Origin: Brucella grignonensis
GTDB taxonomy: Bacteria > Pseudomonadota > Alphaproteobacteria > Rhizobiales > Rhizobiaceae
Direction of reading: 5' to 3'
Length of the DNA stretch: 64,000 bases
Assembly: GCF_002252505.1 (NCBI RefSeq)
Contig: NZ_NNRL01000163.1
Coordinates: 687,981-751,980 of the forward strand
Part shown: positions 1 through 9,206 of the stretch, piece after piece
Layout: each line of letters begins with the position of its first letter
How positions within the stretch are numbered: the first letter of the stretch is position 1
Position numbers and translations under genes: made by a program
Notes under the pieces: model-generated
The model's input: only the letters and a program-made list of their open reading frames with translations
The model's database searches: none
What the model was told of the DNA's origin: nothing

Positions 1-762
1 GGTTCGGTTCTTGGTATGGGTAAAGTCAACTCATCGGCCAGTATGCAGGCCATTCTGCTCGACCCGGCTTTTGACTTCTCGAAGAGTTATTATGTTCTGT
101 CGGGCGTAGCAGGTACGCCGCCTTCGCGTGGAACCATCGGCGATGTGAGCTGGGCGACTTGGCTTGTTGATTATGATCTCGGACATCGTTGGATGCCAGA
201 GGAAGGCAAGGCCGGTGAGCCGGTATTTATGCCACGTAAAGGCTATGAGGATTATCGCGTCTTCAAGCTTAATCCTGATCTGGTTGCGGCCGCGATGCGC
301 CTTGGCAAAGACGTGAAGCTTGAGGATTCGAAAGAAGCACAAGCCTACCGGATGCGTTACCCGGATAAGGCTGCACAGGCCGCACCGTCCTTGAAAGAGG
401 GCACCCATATGACGGGCGACACTTTCTTCCATGGTCCCGGCCTGTCGAAGGAAGCGCAGTATATCGCAAAGCTCTATGGCGCTGACGACTATCTGATCAC
501 GGAAATGGAAGCGGCTTCGATCACGCTCGTCATCAAGCGTCAGTTCGGCACAGACCGCATTCTCAGTCTGCGCGGTGCGGTAAATTTCGATCAGGGTAAC
601 CCGAATGAAACAACGTTGCAGCATCTTGATCCAGCGCCGGGCGAAACTGCTGGCGGTTTTGCTGAAACGGTCAGGAACATCTATCTGGTTGGGTCTCCAG
701 TGGTCGATGAAATCGCGACCCATTGGGACAAGTGGGAAGCGGACGTACCCAAGGCACAGTAA
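1..762 (+). CDS. Purine nucleoside permease (NUP family), 5' end cut by the window
   Basis: The reading frame is open from base 1, so the N-terminus lies outside the window; the first internal ATG is at 16. The visible ~250 residues match the C-terminal part of the NUP family (purine nucleoside permeases/nucleosidase-like periplasmic proteins), with the conserved stretches around KVNSSASMQAILLDPAFDF, VLSGVAGTPP, GTHMTGDTFFHG, YLITEMEAASI and SLRGAVNFDQ. Members are thought to bind or take up purine nucleosides at the envelope; the exact reaction is not settled. The gene is followed by a strong terminator and faces cfa tail to tail. The family call is from remembered motifs. Confidence 0.8.
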   Translation, partial: GSVLGMGKVNSSASMQAILLDPAFDFSKSYYVLSGVAGTPPSRGTIGDVSWATWLVDYDLGHRWMPEEGKAGEPVFMPRKGYEDYRVFKLNPDLVAAAMRLGKDVKLEDSKEAQAYRMRYPDKAAQAAPSLKEGTHMTGDTFFHGPGLSKEAQYIAKLYGADDYLITEMEAASITLVIKRQFGTDRILSLRGAVNFDQGNPNETTLQHLDPAPGETAGGFAETVRNIYLVGSPVVDEIATHWDKWEADVPKAQ

Positions 763-770
763 CTAAACTG

Positions 771-808
771 AAAAAGGGCTGTCGGAATTATCCAGACAGC
801 CCTTTCTC
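771..808. terminator. Bidirectional terminator between the permease gene and cfa
   Basis: Perfect stem AAAGGGCTGTC/GACAGCCCTTT with a short A/T-rich loop, flanked by A-runs and T-runs on both sides. It lies between convergent genes and can serve both strands. Confidence 0.8.
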
Positions 809-824
809 TTTGCGCAGATTTTTC

Positions 825-2105
825 TCACGCCTTTACACGCTGGCTCGGTGCCTGCGTTTCACTGTTGGCCCCTTTGGGTGCACTGTCGAGCCGCTTTAAT
901 CGCTTTTCTTCCGCCTCGATGTAATTGCGTGTTAGCGGCACAGCTTCCTGCTTGTGGGCAATCTGGATGTGGAAGACCATCATGTTCTGCCAGCGGAAAG
1001 CACTTTCCGATGCTGCCAGATAAAACTCCCACATGCGACAGAAGCGCTCGTCATAAAGTGCCTTGGCTTCCTCGCGCCGGGCCATGAAGGCAAGCCGCCA
1101 TTCTTTGAGCGTTTCCGCATAATGAAGCCGTAGGATTTCTATGTCGGTGACATAAAGTCCGGCTTTTTCGATATGTGGCAGTACTTCGGAAAGCGCCGGA
1201 ATATAGCCGCCGGGGAAAATATGTTTGCGGATGAACGGATTGGTGGCGCCGGGGCCGTCCGCGCGGCCGATTGCATGAAGCAGAAAAACGCCGTCTTTTT
1301 TCAGCAAACGTGCCGCGTGCTGGAAATATTCGGCGAAGTGCCCAACACCCACATGCTCAAACATGCCAACTGAAACGAGCCGGTCGAACTGATCATCGAT
1401 ATTGCGATAGTCAGTGAGCTGAAACTTTGCGCGATCTGCAAGGCCTTCTTCGACAGCGCGTTTATTGGCGATGGCGTGCTGTTCTTCCGACAAAGTGACG
1501 CCTGTTACATTGGCCTTGAGATAGCGGGCGAGATAGAGCCCCATGCCGCCCCATCCGCAGCCGATATCCAATATCTTGTCGTCTTCATTAACGAGAAGTT
1601 TCGCTGCAATATGACGTTTCTTGGCGAGCTGCGCTTCAGCAAGCGTCGCTTTGGGCGTTTCAAAATAAGCGCAGGAATATTGTTTGTCGGGATCGAGAAA
1701 CAGATCATATAGCGCGCCCGAAAGATCGTAATGGCTTTTGACGTTGCTCGACGACCGAGCCAGGTTATTCATCTGCTGGAAGCGGCGGAACAGCACACGG
1801 AATTTTCCCGCAGCTTTCATCCAAGGTTCAGTGGCCGCTGTCGGCCCGGTGTTTTCAAAGACAATCTTGAGCAGCGTATAAATATCGCCATTGAGAAAAT
1901 CGATTTCGCCATCCATGAAGCATTCCGCAAGCTTCAATTCCGGGTCGAATGCAACGGCACGCTCGGCATGGCGTGTGTTAAAACGCATATGAACCGGTTC
2001 ACCGGTCTTGTCTCCATACTGATTAGCAGCCCCATCAGAGTCGGTAACCGTCAGGTCGCCGACTTTGATCATATGCGAAAGAACAGTACGCAGCATTCCA
2101 TACAT
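825..2105 (-). CDS. cfa: Cyclopropane-fatty-acyl-phospholipid synthase
   Basis: Transfers a methylene group from S-adenosylmethionine onto cis double bonds of membrane phospholipid acyl chains, usually in stationary phase or acid stress. The frame shows the SAM-binding motif ILDIGCGWGGMGLYLA, a KSHYDLSGALYDLFLD block, QYSCAYFE and a C-terminal region with FIRKHIFPGGYIP, all typical of the CFA/MAS family. The frame is open to 2261, but AAGGAG stands nine bases before the ATG at 2105 (MYGMLRTVL), so I chose that start (426 residues, normal for the family); the ATG at 2114 touches the Shine-Dalgarno. A palindromic repeat lies upstream of the gene at 2189-2280, outside the chosen CDS. Confidence 0.92.
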   Translation of the reverse strand: MYGMLRTVLSHMIKVGDLTVTDSDGAANQYGDKTGEPVHMRFNTRHAERAVAFDPELKLAECFMDGEIDFLNGDIYTLLKIVFENTGPTAATEPWMKAAGKFRVLFRRFQQMNNLARSSSNVKSHYDLSGALYDLFLDPDKQYSCAYFETPKATLAEAQLAKKRHIAAKLLVNEDDKILDIGCGWGGMGLYLARYLKANVTGVTLSEEQHAIANKRAVEEGLADRAKFQLTDYRNIDDQFDRLVSVGMFEHVGVGHFAEYFQHAARLLKKDGVFLLHAIGRADGPGATNPFIRKHIFPGGYIPALSEVLPHIEKAGLYVTDIEILRLHYAETLKEWRLAFMARREEAKALYDERFCRMWEFYLAASESAFRWQNMMVFHIQIAHKQEAVPLTRNYIEAEEKRLKRLDSAPKGANSETQAPSQRVKA

Positions 2106-2188
2106 TGGCCCCATCTCCTTGTTGAGATTAGAGCAAGTGCGAACATCCATGCGGTTGCATGGCAGGCGGCTCGTTGTCTGGATCAAAG

Positions 2189-2280
2189 TACATCCCGAAA
2201 GTGCGAAGCGTTTTCGGATCAGATGCACGTTAAAACAAAAATTAGAGCGCCGTTTGTTCAACTACATCGAACAGCGCTCT
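2189..2280. repeat. Bru-RS-like composite palindromic repeat
   Basis: An 'A' half (CATCCCGAAAGTGCGAAGCG, then TTTTCGG and GATGCACGTTAA) is followed by a 'B' half running from AGAGCGC at 2243 to GCGCTCT at 2280. The same two-part design recurs at 54306, 59610, 62092, 63138 and, in variant form, 23830 and 30527. It lies upstream of cfa, so it may form part of its 5' region. Confidence 0.7.
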
Positions 2281-2431
2281 GTCGCCGCTCTGTCATCAGA
2301 TTTCCAGGCAATTTCCCTTGGTCAGTCTGTCTTTGGCTGGCCTCTGGCTATTCGCCTGAGCAAACGCGGACGTTTCCGTCTGCACCCTCTCCAATCCAAT
2401 ACCAATGAAGAGAATAGGCAAAATTTCTGAT

Positions 2432-2469
2432 CTGAAAAGAGAAAATGCCCGACGGGGACCGCTGGGCAT
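2432..2469 (-). terminator. Probable terminator of the rpsF-rplI operon
   Basis: On the minus strand an imperfect stem GCCC..CGG/CCG..GGGC is followed by ATTTTCTCTTTT. It lies about 75 bases past the rplI stop codon. Confidence 0.55.
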
Positions 2470-2542
2470 GATCATATAAAGTTTACCACCATTGGAAACA
2501 TCGCTGAAGAGCATTGCTTCCCTGGAGGAAAGAGCGGGCAGA

Positions 2543-3112
2543 TTAAGCCTGGTCTTCGCCTTCTTCGTCTTCGTCGAAGATTTCTTCAGCAAGCGGTGCT
2601 TCTTCGATGCCGTAGATGGCTTCGATCGAGGTCAGGTCTTCACCCTTTGCCTGACGTTCGGCTTCTTCAGTCGAACGCGCGATGTTTACGGAAACCGTAA
2701 CAGTCACTTCAGGATGCAGCGTGATGACGATGTCATGTACGCCAATTGTCTTGATCGGCTGCTTCAGTTCAACCTGGTTGCGGTGCAGGTTGAAGCCATT
2801 TGCAGTGATGATTTCAGCGATGTCGCGGGTCGAAACCGAACCGTACAGCTGACCGGTTTCACCAGCGGAACGAACAACGATGAACGATTCGCCATTGAGC
2901 TTGGTTGCAACTGCTTCAGCTTCGTTCTTGCGCTCGAGGTTCTGAGCTTCGAGCTGTGCGCGCTGGCCTTCGAATTTCTTGCGGTTGGCTTCGTTGGCAC
3001 GAAGAGCCTTGCCCTGCGGCAGAAGGAAGTTACGGGCAAAGCCGTCCTTGACCTTTACAGTGTCGCCCATCTGACCGAGGCGGGCGATGCGTTCCAGAAG
3101 AATAACGTCCAT
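2543..3112 (-). CDS. rplI: 50S ribosomal protein L9
   Basis: L9 binds 23S rRNA near the base of the L1 stalk and helps keep the reading frame. The N-terminal domain [19 protein letters not shown] with the FLLPQGKA motif (around residues 34-41) is diagnostic, followed by the long connecting helix and the C-terminal domain. The tail ([14 protein letters not shown]) is strongly acidic and extends beyond the E. coli protein, giving 189 residues. AAAGGA precedes the ATG at 3112. It is the last gene of the rpsF-rpsR-DUF2232-rplI operon, 31 bases after the membrane protein gene. Confidence 0.97.
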   Translation of the reverse strand: MDVILLERIARLGQMGDTVKVKDGFARNFLLPQGKALRANEANRKKFEGQRAQLEAQNLERKNEAEAVATKLNGESFIVVRSAGETGQLYGSVSTRDIAEIITANGFNLHRNQVELKQPIKTIGVHDIVITLHPEVTVTVSVNIARSTEEAERQAKGEDLTSIEAIYGIEEAPLAEEIFDEDEEGEDQA

Positions 3113-3143
3113 TTGAGTTTCCTTTCGAGATTTAAATATGGAT

Positions 3144-4103
3144 TTACTGGTTGTCGGCTTCTGGAATTTTCGAGATTGGCGCGCCACGCGACGTATCGAA
3201 AAGACCAAAAACCATGAAGACGAAAAGCAGGAATGCGAAGAGGATGATCGCAACGTAAGTCAGCCAAAGGGCGACGGGACGCCATGGCTTGCCACGGGTA
3301 CGCTGATGAAAAGTCGCAAGGCCGGCGATCATGAAGCCGAAACTCAGCGCGCCCACCACGACGGTAGCAATGAGACCTGCGGCGCCCGGCAAAAATGCAA
3401 CCGCGAGTGCGACCGCAAAAACCAGAAGCGCCGGGCGCGGCATACGCATTGTCGCTGGCCAGTCATCACGCGGACGGCGCAGACGGCCTGAAAGGGCTGT
3501 CAGGCGTAGAGCCAGATAGAGATTGCCGACCAGAATGGCGAGGCAAGTCGCGGGCTGGATTGCTGGCAGTGCTACCATCAGAAGCGCACTGACACTCTGA
3601 CGCATTTCATCGCTTGCGGTGAATTGCGGGTCGGCTTCGGCAAGGCGGTTAATCAGCGTGTTTGCGAGTTCTCGCGCCATATCTGGCCCGAAGCCCAGAA
3701 TGAAACCGATGATGATAAAACTTGCAGCAACCATCAATGCCAGACGGAAGACGATATCCGAAAGCGGATACCAGACCATGATGCCCTCGGGGCCACCGAG
3801 TTCGGAGGCCGGGCGGGCAAGACCTGACAGATAAGCACCGATTGCAGCAGGCACGTAACTGGTGAGCGCCATGAGCAATGCGGCCATAGGAGCTGCAAAA
3901 ATGCCGACCGCAATGGTGGCGGCGGCGGCGGCAACAAGCCCTGCGCTCGAACCCCAGCCAAGAGCGGCAACAAAAATAGGTAGCGGTGTCAGGAAATAAA
4001 GAACCACGGCCATTCCCGACTGGGCAATGACGCCGGACGACATCAATGCCGAGGCAAGCCCCGCCAATATGCCGACACCAATGATGGTTCCATTGAATTT
4101 CAT
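3144..4103 (-). CDS. DUF2232 membrane protein between S18 and L9 genes
   Basis: A 319-residue, very hydrophobic protein with about eight predicted membrane segments, starting [20 protein letters not shown] and containing [14 protein letters not shown], typical of the DUF2232 (YybS-like) family. Function is not established; the fold resembles small integral membrane transporters or energy-coupling components. Its place inside the rpsF-rpsR-rplI operon is conserved in many Alphaproteobacteria, which suggests co-expression with ribosome production rather than a ribosomal role. The 166-base gap after rpsR carries a hairpin (4222-4250) that might lower expression relative to the ribosomal genes; that is inference. 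Confidence 0.85.
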   Translation of the reverse strand: MKFNGTIIGVGILAGLASALMSSGVIAQSGMAVVLYFLTPLPIFVAALGWGSSAGLVAAAAATIAVGIFAAPMAALLMALTSYVPAAIGAYLSGLARPASELGGPEGIMVWYPLSDIVFRLALMVAASFIIIGFILGFGPDMARELANTLINRLAEADPQFTASDEMRQSVSALLMVALPAIQPATCLAILVGNLYLALRLTALSGRLRRPRDDWPATMRMPRPALLVFAVALAVAFLPGAAGLIATVVVGALSFGFMIAGLATFHQRTRGKPWRPVALWLTYVAIILFAFLLFVFMVFGLFDTSRGAPISKIPEADNQ

Positions 4104-4221
4104 AAACGCGCTGTCCTGCTCCGGCTATTCCGGTTTTGCAGTTAGAGGTGCGGACAAAGTCGCGTTCACCCCAACTTGGGATTTTGAGTGCTCCGGTCGC
4201 GCCCATCGCATCCGGGGATAT

Positions 4222-4250
4222 CGTAAGGCGGCATAAGCTGTCGCCTTACG
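4222..4250. promoter_or_regulatory. Hairpin between rpsR and the DUF2232 gene
   Basis: Perfect inverted repeat CGTAAGGCG/CGCCTTACG with an 11-base loop. On the minus strand no T-run follows, so it does not look like a standard terminator; an mRNA processing or stability site is possible. Confidence 0.4.
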
Positions 4251-4269
4251 AAAAGTCTTAACTCAGATA

Positions 4270-4518
4270 TTACTTCACAACGTATGGAAGCAGGCCGAGG
4301 AAACGAGCGCGCTTGATCGCCTTGGCGAGTTCACGCTGCTTCTTCTGGCTGACAGCCGTAATACGGGAAGGAACGATCTTGCCGCGTTCGGAAATGTAAC
4401 GCTGCAGGAGCTTGATGTCCTTGTAGTCGATCTTCGGTGCGTTTGCGCCGGAGAACGGGCACGTCTTACGACGACGATGGAAAGGACGACGGGTTGGGAT
4501 CTGATTGATATCAACCAT
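4270..4518 (-). CDS. rpsR: 30S ribosomal protein S18
   Basis: 82 residues, full length. S18 pairs with S6 on the platform of the small subunit. [10 protein letters not shown] near residue 16 and the C-terminal [11 protein letters not shown] are the family signatures. A GAAGGAG Shine-Dalgarno overlaps the end of rpsF, and only two bases separate the two genes, so translation is probably coupled. Confidence 0.97.
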   Translation of the reverse strand: MVDINQIPTRRPFHRRRKTCPFSGANAPKIDYKDIKLLQRYISERGKIVPSRITAVSQKKQRELAKAIKRARFLGLLPYVVK

Positions 4519-4520
4519 AA

Positions 4521-4982
4521 TTATGCTCCTTCGCCAGCTTCGTTGTCGCGTGGACGACGTGGGCCACGATCACCGCGGTCGCCGCGATCACCACGGTCGA
4601 AACCGCCTTCACGTGGGCGGCGTGGGCCGCGGTCGTCACCATCGCGTTCACGACGATCGTCGCGGCGCGAAAGCATAGTCGACTGGCCTTCTTCGTGTTC
4701 TTCAACGCGAACGGTGAGGAAGCGCAGAACGTCTTCGTTGATGCGCATCTGGCGTTCCATTTCAGCAACGGCAGCTGCCGGAGCGTCAATGTTTACGAGC
4801 GTGTAATACGCCTTGCGATTCTTCTTGATACGGTAGGTGAGGGGACGAAGACCCCAGTTTTCTACCTTACCGACCTTGCCGCCATTAGCTTCGAGGACAC
4901 CCTTGTACTGTTCGACGAGAGCGTCGACCTGCTGCTGGGAAATGTCCTGGCGGGCAAGAAGCACATGTTCATAAAGAGCCAT
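4521..4982 (-). CDS. rpsF: 30S ribosomal protein S6 with a long charged tail
   Basis: S6 forms a heterodimer with S18 and binds 16S rRNA. Residues 1-100 are the standard ferredoxin-like fold ([44 protein letters not shown]). The last ~50 residues form a disordered, alternating Arg/Asp/Gly tail with tandem GDR units, typical of alphaproteobacterial S6 and longer than in E. coli. The corresponding DNA has short imperfect repeats (about 4555-4625), which come from the peptide repeat. First gene of its operon; AAAGG precedes the ATG. Confidence 0.97.
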   Translation of the reverse strand: MALYEHVLLARQDISQQQVDALVEQYKGVLEANGGKVGKVENWGLRPLTYRIKKNRKAYYTLVNIDAPAAAVAEMERQMRINEDVLRFLTVRVEEHEEGQSTMLSRRDDRRERDGDDRGPRRPREGGFDRGDRGDRGDRGPRRPRDNEAGEGA

Positions 4983-5330
4983 TGGCTTTGCCTTTCTTCT
5001 GTTACATCATGCTGGCACTAACGGCTAAGCCTCTGCGACTTCTCTTTTACCGGAAAACCGGAGAAGAAAGGACGCTGGGTCAAGACAATCGAGAGCGGAG
5101 ACACGGGAGGCAGAAGCACTTAAGACTTCCACATGCAATCTCACTTTTAACAGTGAAGAAGACATGCTCCTCCGTTCAGCCCCCAGCTAATGCCAGCAAC
5201 GAACGGGCGGCTAATACGTGTTTTTCCCCGGGTTTGCAAGTCGCATAACCTCGAAAAACCGACAAATACTTGACTTTTCAACCCATGCTGGGGCACATCG
5301 CGCAAAATTGTCAGATCAAGTGAGGCATTC
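4983..5330. other. Divergent intergenic region between rpsF and fabD
   Basis: 348 bases with no convincing gene. It must carry the promoters of the ribosomal operon (minus) and of fabD (plus). A TTGACT at 5270-5275 could be a -35 box for fabD (17 bases before GCACAT), but the -10 match is poor. GTGAGG lies just before the fabD ATG. Confidence 0.5.
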
Positions 5331-6275
5331 ATGGCAGTAGCATTCACCTTTCCCGGACAGGGTAGCCAGGCAGTAGGCATGGGCAAGGCTCTGGCCGAAC
5401 AGTTCGCCGAGGCGCGTGCTGTTTTCGAGGAAGTGGACGCGGCACTGGGCGAGAAACTCTCTGCCACGATGTTCGAAGGTCCAGAAGACGTTCTCACGTT
5501 GACCGCAAATGCGCAGCCAGCACTTATGGCGGTCTCCATTGCAACGTTGCGTGTCATGGAAGCTCAGGGCTTTTCACTCAAAGATAAGGTTGCCTATGTA
5601 GCTGGTCATTCGCTCGGCGAATATTCGGCACTTTGCGCGGCAGGAACTTTCTCTCTGGCAGATACCGCGCGTCTCCTGCGTATTCGCGGCAATGCAATGC
5701 AGAAGGCGGTTCCAGTCGGTGAAGGCGCAATGGCTGCTATCATCGGTCTTGAACATAGCGATGTTGAAGCCATCTGCGCAGAAGCAAAGGCTTCCGGCCC
5801 GGTTCAGATCGCCAATGATAATGGCGGTGGCCAGCTGGTGATCTCCGGTTCCAAGGCTGCAGTCGAGCTGGCGGCGAAACTTGCGTCCGAAAAAGGCGCC
5901 AAGCGCGCAATCATGCTGCCTGTCTCCGCACCTTTCCATTCAACGCTGATGGGTCCCGCTGCTGACGCGATGCGTGAAGCGCTTGCATCTGTTGAAAAGC
6001 ACAATCCGGTTGTGCCGCTGATTGCCAACGTGCGTGCAGCACCTGTGACGGATGCCAATGAAATTGCCGATCTGCTGGTTGAGCAGGTGACAGGGCAGGT
6101 GCGCTGGCGCGAAACTATCGAATGGTTTGCCGCCAATGGCGTCGCGACTCTTTATGAAGTAGGTTCAGGCAAAGTTCTGACTGGTCTTGCACGCCGCATC
6201 TCCAAGGATGTTACCGGCGTAACTGTCGGTTCGGCCGAAGAAATAGCTGCAGCGCTCGCTGCCCTTAATGCTTAA
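5331..6275 (+). CDS. fabD: Malonyl-CoA:ACP S-malonyltransferase
   Basis: Loads malonyl groups from CoA onto acyl carrier protein, feeding type II fatty acid synthesis. FPGQGSQ at residues 7-13 and the nucleophile elbow GHSLGEYSA (Ser94) are present, as is the PVSAPFHSTLM block carrying the catalytic His. 314 residues, usual length. GAGG stands five bases before the ATG. First gene of the fabD-fabG pair (11-base gap), with acpP and fabF following under separate signals. Confidence 0.97.
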   Translation: MAVAFTFPGQGSQAVGMGKALAEQFAEARAVFEEVDAALGEKLSATMFEGPEDVLTLTANAQPALMAVSIATLRVMEAQGFSLKDKVAYVAGHSLGEYSALCAAGTFSLADTARLLRIRGNAMQKAVPVGEGAMAAIIGLEHSDVEAICAEAKASGPVQIANDNGGGQLVISGSKAAVELAAKLASEKGAKRAIMLPVSAPFHSTLMGPAADAMREALASVEKHNPVVPLIANVRAAPVTDANEIADLLVEQVTGQVRWRETIEWFAANGVATLYEVGSGKVLTGLARRISKDVTGVTVGSAEEIAAALAALNA

Positions 6276-6286
6276 GAGGATCCGAG

Positions 6287-7024
6287 ATGTTTGATTTGAC
6301 GGGCCGCAAGGCTCTTATTACTGGTGCGACCGGGGGCTTAGGCGAAGCAATTGCGCGTGCTCTTCATGCTCAGGGCGCAATCGTTGGCCTGCACGGCACG
6401 CGCGAAGAAAAGCTGAAAGAACTGGCCGCAGAGCTCGGCGATCGCACTTTTATCTTCCCGGCCAACCTGTCCGACCGCGAAGCCGTCAAGGCTCTCGGCC
6501 AGAAGGCAGAGGAAGAAATGGGCGGCGTTGATATTCTCGTCAACAATGCCGGCATCACCCGCGACGGTCTTTTCGTGCGCATGAGCGACGAAGATTGGGA
6601 TGCGGTTCTCAATGTCAATCTGACATCCGTGTTCAATCTGACGCGTGAACTGACCCACCCAATGATGCGCCGCCGCAAGGGCCGTATCATCAATATCACA
6701 TCCATTGTTGGTGTGACCGGCAATCCGGGTCAGGCCAATTATTGCGCTTCCAAAGCAGGTCTCATCGGTTTCTCGAAGTCTCTTGCACAGGAAATCGCAA
6801 GCCGTAATGTCACGGTCAACTGTGTAGCGCCCGGCTTTATCGAATCGGCGATGACGGACAAGCTGAACGAAAAACAGAAAGAAGCCATCATGGGCAGCAT
6901 CCCGATGAAGCGCATGGGTGTGGGTGGTGATATTGCTGCTGCAGTGGTTTATCTTGCAAGCGATGAAGCCGCATACGTCACAGGTCAGACCCTGCACATC
7001 AATGGCGGTATGGCTATGATTTAA
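6287..7024 (+). CDS. fabG: 3-oxoacyl-ACP reductase
   Basis: NADPH-dependent short-chain dehydrogenase reducing 3-oxoacyl-ACP in fatty acid elongation. It shows the cofactor motif TGATGGLGEAIA (residues 14-25), NNAGITRDGL, the catalytic Ser in NITSIVG and YCASKAG with the Tyr/Lys pair, and the FabG-type ending ITG-like TGQTLHINGGMAMI. 245 residues. AGGA lies before the ATG, 11 bases after fabD, so the two are probably cotranscribed. Confidence 0.97.
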   Translation: MFDLTGRKALITGATGGLGEAIARALHAQGAIVGLHGTREEKLKELAAELGDRTFIFPANLSDREAVKALGQKAEEEMGGVDILVNNAGITRDGLFVRMSDEDWDAVLNVNLTSVFNLTRELTHPMMRRRKGRIINITSIVGVTGNPGQANYCASKAGLIGFSKSLAQEIASRNVTVNCVAPGFIESAMTDKLNEKQKEAIMGSIPMKRMGVGGDIAAAVVYLASDEAAYVTGQTLHINGGMAMI

Positions 7025-7313
7025 AAGCCTTTTAAGGGCTCTTGAATCAGCATTTTACGGTATATAAAGTCTTAAAGTCGGGCTCTGAAAAGCAAAATGC
7101 GCTTTGCCTTGCTCAAGAAGCATGGTAATGCGCCCGACGAGAGTTTCGGCATTTCGATTGCGAGATGCCGTTTTCCTGTTCCGCAAGGAATATCCACAGG
7201 GTGATTGTCAGGGTGAGTAAACTCAAAACTTGGCAGACATCTTATAACTTGATTACAATCATGCATGCCGCTAACCAAGGCAGAGCAAGTTAACAACAGG
7301 TCGAGGTTCCGAC

Positions 7314-7550
7314 ATGAGCGATACCGCAGAGCGCGTCAAGAAAATCGTTGTTGAGCATCTGGGTGTAGATGCAGACAAGGTCACCGAAGGCGCGAGCTTC
7401 ATTGATGATCTTGGTGCAGACAGCCTCGACACCGTCGAGCTCGTCATGGCTTTCGAAGAAGAATTTGGCGTTGAAATTCCTGACGACGCTGCAGAAACGA
7501 TCCTCACGGTCGGCGACGCTGTGAAGTTCATCGATAAGGCTTCTGCCTAA
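7314..7550 (+). CDS. acpP: Acyl carrier protein
   Basis: 78-residue acidic carrier of growing acyl chains. The phosphopantetheine attachment site [10 protein letters not shown] has Ser37. It follows a 289-base spacer after fabG in which I see no other gene, so it probably has its own promoter, as expected for so abundant a protein. A strong terminator follows. Confidence 0.98.
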   Translation: MSDTAERVKKIVVEHLGVDADKVTEGASFIDDLGADSLDTVELVMAFEEEFGVEIPDDAAETILTVGDAVKFIDKASA

Positions 7551-7561
7551 TCTGAGCTTTC

Positions 7562-7600
7562 GGGGCTGGGATTCTTTCGAATCCCGGCCCTGCTTGTCTT
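7562..7600 (+). terminator. acpP terminator
   Basis: Stem GGGCTGGGATTC/GAATCCCGGCCC (one wobble pair) with loop TTTC, followed by a T-rich run ending CTTTT. Confidence 0.85.
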
Positions 7601-7777
7601 TTGGCCGGCGATTGTACGCAGCCCGTCTGGAAGACATGAATTGCCAATAGCCGGTTGTGGCTGCTGCAAATTGCAGTCCGGTAATGTGCCGGCAATCAAG
7701 ATTGAGCATCGTCCGTATGAGGCACTCTTCGCCTGCGGGATGTCTCCAACGAAGTTTATCAAATTTAAGGGGTGGAT

Positions 7778-9037
7778 ATGAGGCGTGTCGTCATCACCGG
7801 TCTTGGTCTGGTGTCGCCGCTTGCTAGCGGTGTCGAAGAGACCTGGAAGCGTCTTATTGCCGGTGAAAGCGGTGCTCGCCGCGTCACGGAATTTGAAGTC
7901 GATGATCTGGCTTGCCAGATCGCCTGCCGCATCCCCCTTGGTGATGGCTCTAATGGCACCTTCAACCCTGACCTCCATATGGAGCCGAAGGAACAGCGCA
8001 AGGTTGATCCATTTATCGTTTATGCCGTTGGTGCAGCCGATCAGGCACTGGATGATGCCAACTGGCATCCGACAAGCGATGAAGATCAGGTTCGTACCGG
8101 CGTTTTGATCGGTTCGGGTATCGGTGGTATCGAAGGGATCGTCGAGGCAGGCTACACCCTGCGCGACAAGGGCCCGCGCCGCATTTCGCCATTCTTCATT
8201 CCTGGACGTCTGATCAATCTGGCTTCCGGCCATGTTTCGATCAAACACGGACTTCGTGGTCCAAACCATTCGGTTGTAACTGCCTGCGCAACCGGTACGC
8301 ATGCTATTGGCGACGCTGCCCGTCTGATCGCTTTCGGCGATGCAGACGTTATGGTTGCCGGTGGCACGGAATCGCCGGTCAGCCGCATTTCACTGGCAGG
8401 CTTTGCCGCCTGTAAGGCTCTGTCCACCAAGCGCAATGACGATCCAACCGCTGCATCGCGTCCATATGACAGTGACCGCGACGGTTTCGTTATGGGCGAA
8501 GGTGCTGGCGTTGTGGTTTTGGAAGAGCTGGAACATGCTCTTGCACGTGGTGCAAAGATTTATGCTGAAGTCGTGGGTTATGGCCTGTCGGGCGATGCTT
8601 ATCACATCACGGCTCCGACCGAGAGCGGTGAGGGCGCGGAGCGTTGCATGGTTGCGGCACTCAAGCGTGCAGACATCACGCCTGACCAGATCGATTACAT
8701 CAATGCGCATGGTACTTCGACCATGGCGGATACGATCGAACTGGGTGCGGTTGAGCGTGTTATCGGTGATGCAGCCTCCAAGGTTTCGATGTCCTCGACC
8801 AAGTCGTCGATTGGCCATTTGCTGGGTGCAGCCGGTGCGGCGGAAGCTATCTTCTCGACGCTCGCGATCCGCGACAATATCGCACCGCCAACGTTGAACC
8901 TCGATAATCCAGCAGTTGAAACCAAGATTGATCTTGTGCCGCACAAAGCGCGTGAACGTAAGATCGACGTTGCCCTGTCGAATTCTTTCGGCTTCGGTGG
9001 CACCAACGCTTCGCTGGTTCTGCGTCGTTATTCTTAA
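7778..9037 (+). CDS. fabF: 3-oxoacyl-ACP synthase II
   Basis: Condenses acyl-ACP with malonyl-ACP; FabF also controls temperature-dependent unsaturated chain length. Thiolase fold with the active Cys170 in VVTACATGTHA, catalytic His in INAHGTSTMADTIE and in SSIGHLLGAAGAAE, and Lys in the KS block. A frame-consistent GTG lies at 7772, but AAGGGG five bases before the ATG at 7778 favours 419 residues. It is followed by a terminator hairpin before mltG. Confidence 0.96.
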   Translation: MRRVVITGLGLVSPLASGVEETWKRLIAGESGARRVTEFEVDDLACQIACRIPLGDGSNGTFNPDLHMEPKEQRKVDPFIVYAVGAADQALDDANWHPTSDEDQVRTGVLIGSGIGGIEGIVEAGYTLRDKGPRRISPFFIPGRLINLASGHVSIKHGLRGPNHSVVTACATGTHAIGDAARLIAFGDADVMVAGGTESPVSRISLAGFAACKALSTKRNDDPTAASRPYDSDRDGFVMGEGAGVVVLEELEHALARGAKIYAEVVGYGLSGDAYHITAPTESGEGAERCMVAALKRADITPDQIDYINAHGTSTMADTIELGAVERVIGDAASKVSMSSTKSSIGHLLGAAGAAEAIFSTLAIRDNIAPPTLNLDNPAVETKIDLVPHKARERKIDVALSNSFGFGGTNASLVLRRYS

Positions 9038-9065
9038 GCGAATGAGCTTAAAAACCAATCTATTC

Positions 9066-9093
9066 AAAAACGCGGGGATTTCTCCGCGTTTTT
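9066..9093 (+). terminator. fabF terminator
   Basis: Stem AAAAACGCGG/CCGCGTTTTT with an eight-base loop; T-run included in the right arm. Confidence 0.8.
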
Positions 9094-9206
9094 GCCAAAA
9101 TATAACCCGATGCAATGTTTAAACTTGATAATTGCGTTTAGTGTGATCTGACAGAATTTGTTTGATTTGTATGCTTTTTGCTGGGGGCTCAGGACGAGGT
9201 GATGGT

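Noticed and set aside
31..723. 230-residue minus-strand frame over the permease gene
   Set aside because: Antisense to a well-conserved NUP protein; no motifs.
2296..2592. 98-residue minus-strand frame after rplI
   Set aside because: Overlaps the rplI 3' end and its terminator; lysine-rich read-through of the rplI tail region, no ribosome site.
4555..4640. Short tandem repeats resembling a CRISPR-like or VNTR array
   Set aside because: They are the codon repeats of the Arg/Asp/Gly tail of ribosomal protein S6; no spacers.
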